Shown here one piece after another: positions 49,873 through 58,476 of a DNA stretch of 64,000 nucleotides (positions within the stretch are counted from its first letter, which is position 1; each line of letters opens with the position of its first letter). Source of the DNA: JBOGXA01 sp050694175 (GTDB taxonomy: Bacteria > Actinomycetota > CADDZG01 > WHSQ01); NCBI GenBank assembly GCA_050694175.1, contig JBOGXA010000005.1, positions 104,347 to 168,346 on the forward strand, given 5' to 3'. The notes under the pieces were generated by a model, which saw nothing but the letters and a program-made list of their open reading frames with translations, ran no database searches and was not told the origin of the DNA. The position numbers were made by a program, and so were the translations under genes.

Positions 49873-51257
49873 TCGTCGTCTTCCTCTTCCTCGTCCTCGT
49901 CATGTGGGGGCGGCCCATGGCTCACGTAGAGGGTGATCGTGGCTCCTGATTCCACCGTGGTCCCGGGGGACGGTGAGACGTCCGCGACGAGGTGCTTATC
50001 GAAGTCGCTTTCAATCCTTTCTTCCAGTACCGCAAACTCGAACTCCGCAAGATCTTGTTCCAGGTATTCGCGTGCATCCTTACGGTCCATGCCGATGAGA
50101 GACTCTTCGATCGTGTAAGACGCCGGGGCCTCGGTCGGGGTTTCCTCGGAGGTGGTTTCCTCAGGTTGAGTGCCGGTCCCGGCGCGATTCTCCCTGCGCT
50201 CACGGGTGGGATCGGTGCCTTCGCGGAGAAGATTCAGCACGAGGATCACACCAAGCAACAGGACAAGGGCGGCAAGCGTGAGTGCGATTGCCCGGCCGAT
50301 CCGTTGGGGTGTCCATTCGGCCATGGGAGCGGGAGCCGTGTCCCCCAGGCGTGACGTTTCGGTGACGGGATCCAGCACCGCCGTTCCCGCCGCCGCGGCC
50401 GCCGCTCCTGCCACCGCCCCCATGCCGGTGGGCTCGGTGACACGACCCGCCTCTCGCAACGCATCCGCCATCTCGATCGCGCTCGAGAAGCGGTCGCCAG
50501 GCTCCTTAGCCGTTGCCCTCGCCACCACCTGGTCGAGATCCGGCGTGACGTCGTTGTTGATGCTGCTGGGAGGCGGGACCTCGTCCGACACGTGACGCAT
50601 GGCTACAGCAACAGCCGAGTCACCCGTGAACGGCACGCTGCCGGTGAGCATCTCGTACAACACGATGCCCGCCGAGTAGATGTCCGACAGAGGACCGGCC
50701 CCCGTACCGCTGGCCTGCTCAGGGGAAAGGTACTGGGCCGTGCCGAGCACGGATCCCGTGGCAGTCAGCGTGGAATCCCCCACTGCCCGAGCGATTCCGA
50801 AGTCGGTGACCTTGACGCGATCCGCATCGTCCACGATCACGTTCGCCGGCTTGACGTCGCGGTGAACTATCTCCATATCGTGTGCGTGCCCGAGCGCCGC
50901 GCAGATCTGGGCTCCTATGCGCGCCGCCCGTTCGGGCGCCATGGGGGCCTCGTCGCGAAGCACACGCGCCAGGTCGTGCCCGTCGATGTACTCCATGACG
51001 ATGAAGTGCTTTCCGCCGTCTTCTCCGTAGTCGAAGATGCCTGCGATGTTGGGGTGGGAAAGGGCGGCAACTGCGCGAGCTTCGCGGCGAAAGCGCTCGA
51101 CGAACCGAGGGTCGTCGGCAAGCTGATCTCGCAGGACCTTAACGGCAACCGTGCGATTGAGGCGTTCGTCCGTCGCCGCGTACACGGTGCCCATCCCGCC
51201 GGCCGCGAGCCGCTCCTCGAGCCGGTAGCGCCCTTGCAGCGTCGTTGCGTCTACCAT
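49869..51257 (-). CDS. pknA: Ser/Thr protein kinase PknA with one PASTA-like domain
   Basis: 462 aa from ATG 51257, overlapping the pbpA stop by seven bases; upstream frame discarded as shadow. Kinase domain about 11-265 (AAGGMGTVYAATDERLNRTVAVKVL, HRDVKPANVIV, DFGIARAVG). Membrane helix about 345-365. The exported tail carries one PASTA-like unit (LIGMDRKDAREYLEQDLAEF ... VSPSPGTTVESGATITLYVS) and ends in an acidic run. Mycobacterial PknA has no PASTA, so this is a difference. Confidence 0.95.
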   Translation of the reverse strand: MVDATTLQGRYRLEERLAAGGMGTVYAATDERLNRTVAVKVLRDQLADDPRFVERFRREARAVAALSHPNIAGIFDYGEDGGKHFIVMEYIDGHDLARVLRDEAPMAPERAARIGAQICAALGHAHDMEIVHRDVKPANVIVDDADRVKVTDFGIARAVGDSTLTATGSVLGTAQYLSPEQASGTGAGPLSDIYSAGIVLYEMLTGSVPFTGDSAVAVAMRHVSDEVPPPSSINNDVTPDLDQVVARATAKEPGDRFSSAIEMADALREAGRVTEPTGMGAVAGAAAAAAGTAVLDPVTETSRLGDTAPAPMAEWTPQRIGRAIALTLAALVLLLGVILVLNLLREGTDPTRERRENRAGTGTQPEETTSEETPTEAPASYTIEESLIGMDRKDAREYLEQDLAEFEFAVLEERIESDFDKHLVADVSPSPGTTVESGATITLYVSHGPPPHDEDEEEEDDD

Positions 51258-52714
51258 CCCCGGATATCCCTGTCGAGCTCGATGATGCGTTTGGCGATCG
51301 GGGCCGCAACCGCGCCGCCGGTGGCCTCGGCGCCGAACGAGCCGCCGTTCTTGACGAAAACGCAGACCGCGATCTGGGGGTCGTCCGCCGGCGCGAACGC
51401 TATGAACCACGCGTGGGGAGCCGCTCCTTTCAAGCTCTGAGCGGTCCCGGTCTTACCTGCAACCTGCTCGCCTGGGATCTGGGCATTTGTTCCCGTACCG
51501 CTCTCGACGACGGCCACCATCATCGCGGTGACCTCATCGGCAGTGTCCGAAGACATCACTCTCGTCGTTTCGACCGCGGGGCTCGACACCACATCCCCGG
51601 AGGCGTCGATAACTTCCTTGACCAGATGGGGGCGGACAAGCTCGCCGTCGTTCGCGACGGCCGCGGCGACGAGTGCCATCTGCAGCGGCGTCGCGCTCGC
51701 ATCTCCCTGGCCGATCCCCTGATAGGCACGAAACGGGATGTTGTCGTCGCCGACCTCGGGAAAGGCGCTCGCCGCCGTTAATACGTCGAAATCGAGGGGC
51801 GCGTTGAATCCGAACTTCTCAGCGATGCTCACGATGTCCCGATGGATGCGCATGCCGAGAATGGCAAAGGTGGTGTCACAAGAGATCTCGAGGGCGTTGA
51901 AGAGGTCGATTTGGCCGGTGCCGGTACAGGCCGCTTTGGTGAAGTTGGTGAGATCCTGGTCGGTCTGAGGAATGTCGAGTAAGGCCTCATCGGGAAACGT
52001 TGATTGGCGGTTGAAGCGACCGGACTCGAGCGCAGCGATCGTAGTGACGACCTTGAACGTAGAGCCGGGCGGGTAGCTGCGTGACGTGGTGGTGTTGACA
52101 AGCGGCCGCTCAGGATCCCGTCGCAGCTGCTGAAAGGCTTGTCTCGCTTCATCGAGATCGTGCGATGCGATGGGGTTGGGATCGAACGTCGGAGTGCCCC
52201 AGAGGGCGCGCACGTCGCCGTTGTTGGGATCGATGGCGACGACCGCTCCGAATTGCGAACCCAGGGCCTCGCGCGCGGCCTGCTGCAACTCCGAATGAAC
52301 CGTCAGCTTGATGTCATCGCCCTGCTCGCCGGAGCCGAGGAGGCGATCCTGGATGTCCTGCATCGAGATGATCCCGCTCTCCCCCAGGAGGTTGTCGTGG
52401 TAGGAGGCCTCGATGCGGTTCGCTCCGTACAGCCGAGAGTAGTACCCCGTGACCTGTCCAAAGAGGTCTCCGCCCGGATAGGTGCGAGTGTACTTGTACT
52501 TGCCACCCGTCCTCTCGCTTCTGGCTACGGTTACTTGATCGACCGTGATGATGTCTCCGCGCTTGATCGAGTACTCGCGGATGAGGTTGCGGTCGTTCTC
52601 GGGATTCCCCGCGATGCTGTTGGCTGCATAGATCTGCACATAGTTGAGCATCACGAAAACGGTCAGAAGCAGAACCAATAGAGCGATGCCGACGCGTCGA
52701 ATCTGCGCGTTCAT
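51251..52714 (-). CDS. pbpA: Class B penicillin-binding protein (PbpA)
   Basis: 487 aa from ATG 52714, whose A overlaps the final base of the rodA stop. Membrane anchor about 8-28, then a dimer/pedestal region, then transpeptidase with S-x-x-K in PGSTFKVV, S-x-N-type SCD in EISCDTTFA and KTG in GKTGTAQSL. Cross-links peptidoglycan together with the RodA polymerase encoded just upstream. The much longer open frame to 53587 is antisense-type shadow over rodA. Confidence 0.95.
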   Translation of the reverse strand: MNAQIRRVGIALLVLLLTVFVMLNYVQIYAANSIAGNPENDRNLIREYSIKRGDIITVDQVTVARSERTGGKYKYTRTYPGGDLFGQVTGYYSRLYGANRIEASYHDNLLGESGIISMQDIQDRLLGSGEQGDDIKLTVHSELQQAAREALGSQFGAVVAIDPNNGDVRALWGTPTFDPNPIASHDLDEARQAFQQLRRDPERPLVNTTTSRSYPPGSTFKVVTTIAALESGRFNRQSTFPDEALLDIPQTDQDLTNFTKAACTGTGQIDLFNALEISCDTTFAILGMRIHRDIVSIAEKFGFNAPLDFDVLTAASAFPEVGDDNIPFRAYQGIGQGDASATPLQMALVAAAVANDGELVRPHLVKEVIDASGDVVSSPAVETTRVMSSDTADEVTAMMVAVVESGTGTNAQIPGEQVAGKTGTAQSLKGAAPHAWFIAFAPADDPQIAVCVFVKNGGSFGAEATGGAVAAPIAKRIIELDRDIRGW

Positions 52715-54036
52715 CAGCGGCGCCCCCCGATCAAGATCTCGGCCGTCTCGGCCGGTGTCGGCTCCGCGGTCGTCTGGTGAGAGATGCGAACAAGAAGCGC
52801 CACCAGGATGAAATTGGACAGCAGACTCGATCCTCCGTACGACATGAACGGAAGTGTGATGCCGGTAAGCGGCAAGAGGCGAGTGACTCCGGCGAGGATG
52901 ATGAACGTCTGCAGTCCAAGGATGGCGGTCAAACCGGCGGCGAGGAGCTGACCGAAATCGGTCCGTGCGCCGACTGCAACTCGCAACCCGCGTGACAGGA
53001 GCAGGATGAAGCACAGAAGGACCGCGCTGGTCCCGATAAGCCCGAGCTCTTCGCCAACAACGGAGAACAAGAAGTCCGTGTGCGCGGCCGGGATGAGATC
53101 GGGGAGACCCTGATTCAGCCCGGTCCCGAACAACCCTCCGGTCGCAAGAGCAAACAAGGACTGGGCAAGCTGGTAGCTCTCGTCGTTGATCGTTTCGGGA
53201 TTGTAGACATCGAGCCACACCTGGACCCTGAGCTGCACGTGGGTGAACGTCGAGTAGCCAATCGTTGCTCCGACGAGGAACAGCAATCCGCCCAGGGCCA
53301 TGTAAACGATACGAGCGGTTGCGATGTAGAGCATCACGAGAAAGATCGAAAAGAACAAGAGTGATGAACCAAGATCTTTCTCGTAGAACATGACCGCCAG
53401 CGACAAACCCCACATGACCAGCAGTGGGCCAAAGTGCTTGATATCGGGCACGTGGAGACCGAGGAGCCGCCGCGACGCGATGGCAAGCAACTCTTTGCGC
53501 TCGGCGAGATAGGCGGCAAAGAAGATGACGAGTCCGAGCTTGGCCAGCTCGCCGGGTTGAAAGCTGAAACCGCCGAACTGGATCCACAGGCGGGCACCGT
53601 TTATCTCAGTGCCGATGAAGACGGGCAAGAGCAACAATCCAATGCCGGCGAATCCGAACAGATACTTGAAGCGAGCGAGTGAGCGGTAGTCGCGAAGCAC
53701 GACCAGGGTTCCGATAAAGCACGCTACCCCCAAGGCCGTCCACGTGACTTGGCTGGGCCCCAGTCCTTCGGAGTCAAGGCGATAGATCGCAGTCACTCCG
53801 ATGGTGTTCAGGATCGCGACGAGCGGCAAGATCAGCGCATCGGCCTGCGCTGCAAACCTGCGAGTGGCGATGTGGGCGACGACATAGCAGACCACGAGAG
53901 CGATCATGAATGGAGCCGCGTCCACCAGCCGGTCGACGTTACGCGTGACGGCGACTATTGCAAGCGCGCCGCAGCCGATGATCAAGGCAAAGATCAGCAG
54001 CGAGAGCTCTGTGTTGCGTCGAAAGGTTGCCTGCAT
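52714..54036 (-). CDS. rodA: RodA/FtsW-family peptidoglycan glycosyltransferase
   Basis: 440 aa, about 12 membrane helices. SEDS signature residues include FQPGELAKLGLVIFFAAYLA, the extracytoplasmic loop QLAQSLFALATGGLFGTGLNQGLPDLIPAAHTDFLFSVVGEELGLIG, and LPLTGITLPFMSYGGSSLLSNF near the C-terminus. Polymerises lipid II and pairs with PbpA. In the middle of the fhaA-pknB operon, three bases after pstP. Confidence 0.96.
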   Translation of the reverse strand: MQATFRRNTELSLLIFALIIGCGALAIVAVTRNVDRLVDAAPFMIALVVCYVVAHIATRRFAAQADALILPLVAILNTIGVTAIYRLDSEGLGPSQVTWTALGVACFIGTLVVLRDYRSLARFKYLFGFAGIGLLLLPVFIGTEINGARLWIQFGGFSFQPGELAKLGLVIFFAAYLAERKELLAIASRRLLGLHVPDIKHFGPLLVMWGLSLAVMFYEKDLGSSLLFFSIFLVMLYIATARIVYMALGGLLFLVGATIGYSTFTHVQLRVQVWLDVYNPETINDESYQLAQSLFALATGGLFGTGLNQGLPDLIPAAHTDFLFSVVGEELGLIGTSAVLLCFILLLSRGLRVAVGARTDFGQLLAAGLTAILGLQTFIILAGVTRLLPLTGITLPFMSYGGSSLLSNFILVALLVRISHQTTAEPTPAETAEILIGGRR

Positions 54037-54039
54037 CGT

Positions 54040-55326
54040 CTAGGACTTCTTCTCGCGTCTCCGGTTGGTTTCCCGGCGGACGGCCTCGGCGCTGCGCTCG
54101 AGGTTGTCCACGTATTGGCGCGCGTCGTCCAGAGAAGAGAACTTCCTCGCCTCTCTCACGTCGTCTCTTTGGAAGTCGGGGAGTTCGCTCACCTCTATCG
54201 TCGTCTCCTCCTCGACGTCGCTGAGCCTCAGGCCAAAGATCTCGTCGGGGTCTGGAAGTCCACGGTAGATCGTGACAACGTCGCTCTCGTTTAGCCCGAC
54301 ATAGAACGAGTTGTCGATAACGTACTGGAGGACTGCGTAGCCTCCGCCCAGGAGTAAGGCAACGACAATGATCGGGGCAACCACACGCCACTTCCATGAT
54401 CGTCGCCGGGGACCCGCCTCCACTTCCCGATCGGCGAGCGGAGCCTGCTCCGGAGCCGGCGCGGGGGTGTCTTCCCTCGGCGCGTCCACCCCGGTTATTC
54501 CGATGACGGTGTCGCCCTCGGGGACCGCGCTACCCCGGGTGCCCTCGGCCTTCACCATTCCCTCACCGACCCCAGCGGACTCCTCGGTGACCGGAGCTGG
54601 AGGAGCTCCCGGCGGAGCCGTTCCGACATCGACGATCACAACGGTTACGTTGTCCTCACCCCCCGCCTCGTTCGCTACGGACACGAGCTCGTCGGCGGCG
54701 ATCTGAGGGTCTGGCGTGCGCCCGAGGACTTCCTTGATCCGATCGTCGTCCACCATCGACGTGAGGCCGTCAGAACAGAGAAGGATCCGATCCTCTCCTT
54801 TGAGCTCCACGGTCATGAGGTCGACCTCGACGTCGGAGTCCACCCCCAATGCCCGCGTGATGATGCTCCGCTGGGGGTGGTTCTCCGCCTCCTGTGCAGT
54901 TAGCCGGCCCTCTTTGACCATACGGCCGACAAGGGAGTGATCCTCGGTAAGTTGGGACAACTCTCCGTCGCGCAAGAGGTAGGCGCGCGAGTCTCCAACG
55001 TGTGCGAGGTGCCCACGGCTGTCCTGGATCATGAGAAGGGTGCAGGTGGTCCCCATTCCCCGCAAGGCGGTGTCGGCCTGCGCTTTCTTGAAGATCGCCT
55101 CGTTCGCATCGCGCACCAAGACGGCCAACGAATCGGGATCACCCCCATCCTCAGATTGCGCCGCGGCCGCTATCACCTCGACCGCGGTCGATGAGGCGAC
55201 GTCGCCGGCCAGATGGCCGCCCATTCCGTCGGCGACGACGAATAGCGGGTCGTCGACGAGATAGGAATCCTCGTTTCCCTCTCGGACGCGTCCCACGTCA
55301 CTCTTCGCACCGATCGCGACCCTCAT
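54040..55326 (-). CDS. pstP: PP2C-family Ser/Thr phosphatase PstP
   Basis: 428 aa. The PP2C domain (about 1-238) has DVGRVREGNEDSYL, VADGMGGHLAGDVAS, AHVGDSRAYLLRDGEL, LCSDGLTSMVDDD and GGEDNVTVVIVDV, holding the metal-binding aspartates. A Pro/Ala-rich linker leads to one membrane helix (about 320-340), then a ~90-residue exported tail. Dephosphorylates PknA/PknB and their substrates. Confidence 0.95.
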   Translation of the reverse strand: MRVAIGAKSDVGRVREGNEDSYLVDDPLFVVADGMGGHLAGDVASSTAVEVIAAAAQSEDGGDPDSLAVLVRDANEAIFKKAQADTALRGMGTTCTLLMIQDSRGHLAHVGDSRAYLLRDGELSQLTEDHSLVGRMVKEGRLTAQEAENHPQRSIITRALGVDSDVEVDLMTVELKGEDRILLCSDGLTSMVDDDRIKEVLGRTPDPQIAADELVSVANEAGGEDNVTVVIVDVGTAPPGAPPAPVTEESAGVGEGMVKAEGTRGSAVPEGDTVIGITGVDAPREDTPAPAPEQAPLADREVEAGPRRRSWKWRVVAPIIVVALLLGGGYAVLQYVIDNSFYVGLNESDVVTIYRGLPDPDEIFGLRLSDVEEETTIEVSELPDFQRDDVREARKFSSLDDARQYVDNLERSAEAVRRETNRRREKKS

Positions 55327-55435
55327 GTTGCGTGGTCCTGTCGCTGCGGCCCTCTGGCGACGGCCTCGCTCACCGGCCGGAACCGCGAAGCCGTCTCTTC
55401 CTCACGACGCTGCCTGCGATCTCTCATGCGATCTC

Positions 55436-55906
55436 TCATTTCCGCAACTCCAGCACCGTCTTTCCGATCTTGACCTGATCGCCCTTCTGCAACTCGGTCG
55501 GAGCATTGATGCGCCGCCGGTTCAGGTAGGTGCCATTTGTCGAACCCAGATCCTCGAGCATGAACGTGTTGTTCTTGGCAAAGATCCGGGCGTGGACTTG
55601 TGACACGTAGGTGTCGTCGAGAACGAGGTGGCACTTCTCAGCCCGGCCGATCGTAAGTTCGTCACCCAGCTCAAAGGTTTTGCCCTTGAGCTTGTCACCT
55701 TCAACCACCGCGAGGCGACGAGCCGCTTTCTTCGACTTACGCCCCGCCGGTCGCGCCGGGGCCGGTGCGGGCGCCGCCTTTCCGGTTGGTTTCCTGCCGC
55801 TTTGCGGGCGGAGCTCGATGTAGACGACCTTCACGGCGCGCGCTATGAAAATGTAGAGAACGGCCAGAAACGCGTACTTCAGCAGGTCGAGAACGAGTAC
55901 CGGCAT
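55436..55906 (-). CDS. fhaB: FHA-domain protein FhaB (FipA-like)
   Basis: 156 aa. N-terminal membrane helix (VLDLLKYAFLAVLYIFIARAVKVVYIEL), a basic/Ala/Pro linker, then an FHA domain (about 75-155: LTIGRAEKCHLVLDDTYVSQVHARIF ... STNGTYLNRRRIN). Binds phosphothreonine on PknA/PknB or divisome partners. A 109-base gap separates it from pstP. Confidence 0.93.
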   Translation of the reverse strand: MPVLVLDLLKYAFLAVLYIFIARAVKVVYIELRPQSGRKPTGKAAPAPAPARPAGRKSKKAARRLAVVEGDKLKGKTFELGDELTIGRAEKCHLVLDDTYVSQVHARIFAKNNTFMLEDLGSTNGTYLNRRRINAPTELQKGDQVKIGKTVLELRK

Positions 55907-55909
55907 CGG

Positions 55910-56692
55910 TCAGGACTTCCCCTTGATCTCGAAGATCAGCTCGCTGGACCCGAACGACAGCCGGTCTCCGTCTGACAGAGGCTGTTCGCGAGCAAGCTTG
56001 CCGTTCACCAGTGTGCCGTTCGTAGACCCGAGGTCACTGAGGACCCACTGGCCGTTGCTCAGGCGCAATTCTGCGTGTCGCCGGCTCACGTTCGGATCGG
56101 AGAGCACCACGTCGTTGCCCGACAGCCGGCCGATAGTTATGGGCGGGTCCGTAATCGAGATGCGATCGTTGGGTTCGCCGGAGTCGTCGAGGACCACCAG
56201 CTCGGCCCCCGACTGTGCGAGCCCCAACCGGTCGGCGGTGTTGGTCGAGGTCGCCCTGGTCGCGTGCCCGCCCGACTCGTCGGGGGCGCGCGTCGATACG
56301 TGGGGGGCCGGCCCAGAACCAGCATCCGCGGTCAGGGATGCCTCGACGCGGTACTCGCCCACCCCCAGTTTGTCCTCCACTACGAATTCGATTTGGGGCA
56401 TTCCCATGAGGTTCCACCGGTTCTCCTTGGCGGTGTCGATTATGAGCTCGGAGAACTCGCGCTGGAGGCCGGCCTCCATCTGCTCGAACCGGCGGTAGTC
56501 GTCCGGCCCGACGAGAACGCGGAAGTCGTTGGGCACGTACACGCGGTTGACCGAAACGGTCTTGTTCTCGCCCAGCTCGCGCAGGATGCGTCGGCCGACC
56601 TCCACCGGCTGAAGGCCCGACCGGAAGATCTTGGCAAAGAACCCTTCCACGAGGCTCTCCAGTCGCTGTTCGATGTTTTTGGCCACGCCCAT
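55910..56692 (-). CDS. fhaA: FHA-domain protein FhaA (DUF3662 plus FHA)
   Basis: 260 aa from ATG 56692 (MGVAKNIEQRLE). DUF3662 N-domain about 1-115 (LVEGFFAKIFRSGLQPVEVGRRILRE, YVPNDFRVLVGPDDYRRF), a variable linker, and a C-terminal FHA domain (about 170-258: ITIGRLSGNDVVLSDPNVSRRHAEL ... GSTNGTLVNG). Works with PknB and MviN in wall synthesis control. First gene of the operon; the promoter should lie between it and tRNA-Leu. Confidence 0.94.
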   Translation of the reverse strand: MGVAKNIEQRLESLVEGFFAKIFRSGLQPVEVGRRILRELGENKTVSVNRVYVPNDFRVLVGPDDYRRFEQMEAGLQREFSELIIDTAKENRWNLMGMPQIEFVVEDKLGVGEYRVEASLTADAGSGPAPHVSTRAPDESGGHATRATSTNTADRLGLAQSGAELVVLDDSGEPNDRISITDPPITIGRLSGNDVVLSDPNVSRRHAELRLSNGQWVLSDLGSTNGTLVNGKLAREQPLSDGDRLSFGSSELIFEIKGKS

Positions 56693-56769
56693 GACCCGAT
56701 TATGCCCGCATAGCGGGGCCATGCCCTTGTTACCCTCTACCTGCCGGTTTCAGTCGGACCGGCTCTTCC

Positions 56770-56853
56770 GGGCGAGTGGTGGAACGGCAGACACGCTGGC
56801 TTCAGGTGCCAGTGAGCGAATAGCTCGTGGGGGTTCAAATCCCCCCTCGCCCA
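56770..56853 (+). tRNA. tRNA-Leu (CAG)
   Basis: 84 bases, class II. Acceptor GGGCGAG/CTCGCCC, anticodon arm CTGGC-TTCAGGT-GCCAG with anticodon CAG, a long variable arm, T-arm GGGGGTTCAAATCCCCC, discriminator A. The integrated element begins just past its 3' end, so this is the likely attB. Confidence 0.95.
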
Positions 56854-56860
56854 CCCCAGG

Positions 56861-56897
56861 CCCGCTGTAAACCTCCTGGTAGCAGCGGGTTCTCTTA
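56861..56897 (+). terminator. Terminator after tRNA-Leu
   Basis: CCCGCTG (56861-56867) and CAGCGGG (56883-56889) form a 7-pair stem around a 15-base loop, followed by TTCTCTTA. Eight bases past the tRNA end. Confidence 0.55.
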
Positions 56898-56926
56898 CTT
56901 CCGGAGGCGAGCGCCGAGGGCGATTT

Positions 56927-56943
56927 GCAAACCATTTGCAAAC
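56927..56943 (+). repeat. Paired GCAAAC direct repeats (left end of element)
   Basis: GCAAAC at 56927 and 56938, exactly 11 bases apart (one helical turn). The same spaced pair recurs at 63831/63842 near the other end of the visible element. Spacing and location suggest recombinase or directionality-factor binding sites. Confidence 0.5.
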
Positions 56944-57010
56944 GAGCGCCGCCGAGAGAAGGGAGGTGAGAACCCAGCCATGGCCGAACTAAAGGGGCTC
57001 TCCAGAAGCC

Positions 57011-57081
57011 GTCAGGTCGGTCAGGGTCGTCAGTGAGGTCAGGGATTCGCTGACTTGTCTGACGCCACTGACCCGACTGAC
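57011..57081. repeat. Imperfect 32-base inverted repeat made of GTCAG/CTGAC units
   Basis: Left half 57011-57042 carries GTCAG repeated at about 8-11-base spacing; right half 57050-57081 carries CTGAC repeated likewise, and the halves are complementary over most of their length with a 7-base loop. Situated between the tRNA-Leu end and the first element gene, in the position of integrase arm sites or an origin. The region 56944-57085 has no gene that I can support. Confidence 0.6.
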
Positions 57082-57085
57082 ACCT

Positions 57086-57301
57086 CTACTTGTCCTCCCA
57101 TCGACCACTTTCGACGACGAGAAGCGTACCGATGCGGAACTCCGTCTTGCACGCGGGGCAGGTCGCGTGCACGCAATCGTGCAGGTATCGCTCATCCGCC
57201 CACGGATCGAGGTCGAGGTTCATCGACGGCCGATACCAGTCGTCGAAGACGTGCCCGCACCTCGGGCATCGCACCGTGACCTTCTCTGCCGGGCTGGTCA
57301 T
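57086..57301 (-). CDS. Small double zinc-ribbon protein
   Basis: 71 aa. CPRCGHVFDDW near residue 12 and CPACKTEFRIG near residue 48 make two CxxC pairs; HDCVHAT adds further ligands. Overlaps the integrase stop by four bases, so co-transcribed with it. Typical mobile-element small zinc protein; role unknown. Confidence 0.65.
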   Translation of the reverse strand: MTSPAEKVTVRCPRCGHVFDDWYRPSMNLDLDPWADERYLHDCVHATCPACKTEFRIGTLLVVESGRWEDK

Positions 57302-58476
57302 GCTCCCGCCCCACCGAAGACGAGCTGCGCCACCTGGGTTGTCGCCGCCTCCTGCATCGCAGGGATCGCGTGGCTGTAGGTGTCGAGCGTGATCGAGATG
57401 TTCGAGTGCCCGAGTATCTCACTGACGACCTTGGGGTGGACGCTCGCCTGGAGCGCGAGCGTCGCGAACGTGTGCCGGAGATCGTGAAAGCGGACGCGGG
57501 GTAGCCCGCTCCTCGCCACCCTGCGGTCGAACACGAGCGAGACGGACTCTGGATCAAGCGGTGAGCCATTCGGCCCGGCGAAGACAAGGTCGCGGTCCTC
57601 GTAGGCGGCCCCGATTGCGAGTCGCTCCTCGGCCTGGCGCTTGCGGTGCGCCCGCAGGACGGCAACGGTTTCGGGAGCGAGCGGCACCGACCTCTTGCCC
57701 TTCTTCGTCTTCGGCTCGGAAAAACAGATCTCATGCCTGACGCACACGATCGTCTGACGGATCGAGGCCCTCGCTGCGTCGAGGTCGATGTCTCGCCATC
57801 GAAGGCCGAGCACTTCACCGCGCCGCATCCCCGTCGTCGCCGCCACCATGAACACCGGGTAGAGGCGATCCTCGGTGACGTGCTCTAGGAACGCTCGCAG
57901 CTCCGACGCCGCCCACGTCCGCATCTCATTCGACTTGACGGCCCTCTGCTTCGGAGGCCGCGCCCTGTCGGCGACGTTTTGGACGACGATGCCGTCATTC
58001 ATCGCATCGCGAAGCGCCCTGTGAATGATCGTGTGGATGTAGTGGACCGTCCGAGGGCTTAGACCCTCGCCTCGACCTTCCGTAACGTTCCGGCCCTCTC
58101 GGCGTCCCCCATCGAGCAGTTCGGCATAGCAGCTCGTGAGAGCCGTAGGTGTGAGCTGCTGGACGTAGATGTGGCCGAGTCGTGGCTTGACGTGGATGCG
58201 GACGTTGCGCTCGTAGGACTCCCACGTCGAAGGCCGCACCTGGGACTTGAGGCCGGACAGCCACGACTCCAGGTACTCGCCGAAGGTGAGCTTCTTCGGG
58301 GTGACGTAGTTGCCGGTCTTCAGACGCCCTAGAATCTCGACGAGTGCCTCCTGGGCGGCCTTCCTCGTCGGAAATCCCGAGTGCCACTTCTGCTTGCGCT
58401 TGCCGGTGTCCGGGTCTTGACCGAGATCGACGATCACAGCCCACGACGAGCCTCGCTTGCGGATGTGTCCTCTCAC
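57298..58476 (-). CDS. int: Tyrosine recombinase (integrase)
   Basis: 392 aa. An AP2-like arm-binding N-domain (about 10-55, SSWAVIVDLGQDPDTGKRKQ), SAM-like core-binding domain (about 65-165), and catalytic domain (about 185-380) with Arg in TGMRRGEVLGLRW, HDLRHTFATLAL, LGHSNISITLDTYSH: the R-HxxR-H-Y set is complete. Located beside tRNA-Leu, running toward it, as for phages and actinobacterial integrative elements. Overlaps the upstream gene by four bases. Confidence 0.95.
   Translation of the reverse strand: MRGHIRKRGSSWAVIVDLGQDPDTGKRKQKWHSGFPTRKAAQEALVEILGRLKTGNYVTPKKLTFGEYLESWLSGLKSQVRPSTWESYERNVRIHVKPRLGHIYVQQLTPTALTSCYAELLDGGRREGRNVTEGRGEGLSPRTVHYIHTIIHRALRDAMNDGIVVQNVADRARPPKQRAVKSNEMRTWAASELRAFLEHVTEDRLYPVFMVAATTGMRRGEVLGLRWRDIDLDAARASIRQTIVCVRHEICFSEPKTKKGKRSVPLAPETVAVLRAHRKRQAEERLAIGAAYEDRDLVFAGPNGSPLDPESVSLVFDRRVARSGLPRVRFHDLRHTFATLALQASVHPKVVSEILGHSNISITLDTYSHAIPAMQEAATTQVAQLVFGGAGA

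Noticed and set aside
52715..53587. Upstream extension of pbpA to codon 778
   Set aside because: The extra ~290 residues overlap rodA and are Arg/His-rich; the true start at 52714 has the membrane anchor and overlaps the rodA stop.
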